Shown in pieces: positions 5,096 to 5,964 of a DNA stretch of 5,964 bases. The notes beneath the pieces were generated by a model. That model did not search any database and was not told the origin of the DNA. It saw only the letters and a program-made list of their open reading frames with translations. Made by a program: the position numbers and the translations under genes. Source of the DNA: Chitinispirillaceae bacterium (GTDB lineage: Bacteria > Fibrobacterota > Chitinivibrionia > Chitinivibrionales > Chitinispirillaceae); NCBI GenBank assembly GCA_016926315.1, contig JAFGOU010000284.1:1-5964 (forward strand), written 5' to 3'. Position 1 is the stretch's first letter. Each line of letters opens with the position of its first letter.

Positions 5096-5964
5096 TCAGG
5101 TTTCTTTTATGGCGATTTCCCTGTGCTCGTTTAAAAAAATATACAGAGTGGCCCTTCCCACACCGAGCAGGCGCGCTGCCTTCGCCTTGTTGTTTCCCGA
5201 TTTGACCAGCGCACGTTCAACCGCGTCGGAGGTCAGCTTTGGTTTGCGCCCCGCCCTGCCCGTCCCTTTCTGCGCGAATGAGGTGAGCCGTGCGGCGCTC
5301 GTAATTTCTGGCGGCAGGTGTTCCGGCAGGATCACCGTTCCACGGCATTTGATAAGCGCGAACTGGATGCAGTTCTGCAACTGGCGGACATTTCCGGGCC
5401 AGGCGTAATTCATCAGGAGGGAAAGCGCCTCGTCGGCGATCGATATCCCGCTGCGCGATAATTTTTCGGCGTTCTGCCCGAGAAAGTGCCTGGTGAGCAA
5501 AACGATGTCGTTGCGGCGCTGGCGCAGCGGAGGAAGGAGAATGGGCATGACCGCCAGACGGTAGTAAAGGTCATCACGGAATGCGCCGGTGCGGACCAGT
5601 TCCTTCAGGTCGCGGTTCGTGGCGCAGATCAGGCGTACGTCGACCCTCCGCGGCTGTTCGCTTCCCACCGGTTCAAACACTCCTTCCTGCAAAACCCGCA
5701 GGAGCTTTACCTGCATGCGCGGCGACAGATCCGCGATTTCGTCAAGAAACAGGGTCCCCTTGTCGGCGAGTTCGAATCGACCTTTTTTGTCGCGGATCGC
5801 ACCGGTGAACGCACCCTTGACATGGCCGAACAGTTCGCTTTCGATGATCCCTTCGGGAAGGGCGCCGCAATTGACAGGAACAAAGAGTCGGTCACGCCTC
5901 GTGCTTTCATTATGTATCGCCGCGGCAACCAGCTCCTTGCCGGTGCCGCTTTCCCCCGTGATCA
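5096..5964 (-). CDS. Sigma-54-dependent transcriptional activator (NtrC family), N-terminus outside window
   Basis: An enhancer-binding protein that uses ATP to open promoter complexes of sigma-54 RNA polymerase. The 288 visible residues are all in one frame from the right edge and include the AAA+ core: Walker A G3-E-S-G-T-G-K9-E, the sigma-54-contacting loop GAFTGA (50-55, intact), Walker B L71-F-L-D-E-I, sensor I A114-T-N, Arg finger region F128-R-D-D-L-Y-Y-R, and sensor II W188-P-G-N-V-R. A linker (about 220-242) leads to a Fis-type helix-turn-helix (about 244-280; [18 protein letters not shown]). The gene starts beyond position 5964, so its signal-sensing domain (receiver, PAS, GAF or none) cannot be seen and the signal is unknown. 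It converges with the tailed membrane protein gene and shares the hairpin at 5024-5065 with it. An in-frame Met at 5716 is internal, not a start. Confidence 0.95.
   Translation of the reverse strand, partial: ITGESGTGKELVAAAIHNESTRRDRLFVPVNCGALPEGIIESELFGHVKGAFTGAIRDKKGRFELADKGTLFLDEIADLSPRMQVKLLRVLQEGVFEPVGSEQPRRVDVRLICATNRDLKELVRTGAFRDDLYYRLAVMPILLPPLRQRRNDIVLLTRHFLGQNAEKLSRSGISIADEALSLLMNYAWPGNVRQLQNCIQFALIKCRGTVILPEHLPPEITSAARLTSFAQKGTGRAGRKPKLTSDAVERALVKSGNNKAKAARLLGVGRATLYIFLNEHREIAIKET

Noticed and set aside
5019..5408. Plus-strand frame across the hairpin and the activator's C-terminus
   Set aside because: Antisense to the Fis-type HTH coding region; no ribosome site and no domain.

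Overview
This window looks like a chromosomal segment from a Gram-negative-type bacterium with moderately GC-rich DNA. The basis is a sigma-54 activator, a two-gene envelope/glycan module and a single-pass membrane protein with a long acidic Pro/Glu-rich tail. The phylum cannot be fixed from the sequence; a spirochaete or a deltaproteobacterium-like lineage would fit, but that is a guess. I see no insertion sequences, phage genes, CRISPR arrays, rRNA or tRNA.

Layout from left to right. Positions 1-218 hold no convincing protein gene. They contain a GC-rich stem-loop with a T-run that reads as an intrinsic terminator on the minus strand, some short repeats, and a possible small-RNA region. tadA (tRNA adenosine deaminase) lies at 219-692 on the minus strand. 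A divergent spacer of about 110 bp follows. Next comes a plus-strand pair: an LPG-synthase-TM/UPF0104-type integral membrane protein (about 805-1797), then a 609-residue GT-B glycosyltransferase of the glycogen/starch synthase type (1797-3626). Their stop and start codons overlap as TAATG.

A 178-bp spacer with a near-consensus sigma-70 promoter (3694-3723) then drives a 399-residue bitopic membrane protein (3805-5004). That protein has a helical juxtamembrane region, a long disordered acidic linker and an ordered-looking C-terminal peptide. A perfect 18-bp-stem hairpin (5024-5065) separates it from a convergent minus-strand gene. This last gene is the C-terminal part of a sigma-54-dependent AAA+ activator (5096-5964) and runs off the right edge.

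How the genes may work together: the translationally coupled membrane protein and glycosyltransferase are the only pair clearly linked by sequence, probably in making or exporting an envelope glycan or glycolipid (inference). The glycosyltransferase is the most unusual protein here. It mixes GT5-like and GT3-like signatures and has lost the Lys of the K-x-G-G-L motif. tadA is housekeeping. Nothing in the window ties the activator to its neighbours, and I found no convincing sigma-54 promoter. I do not see a clear new multi-gene system; the glycosyltransferase/membrane protein pair and the tailed membrane protein are the best leads.
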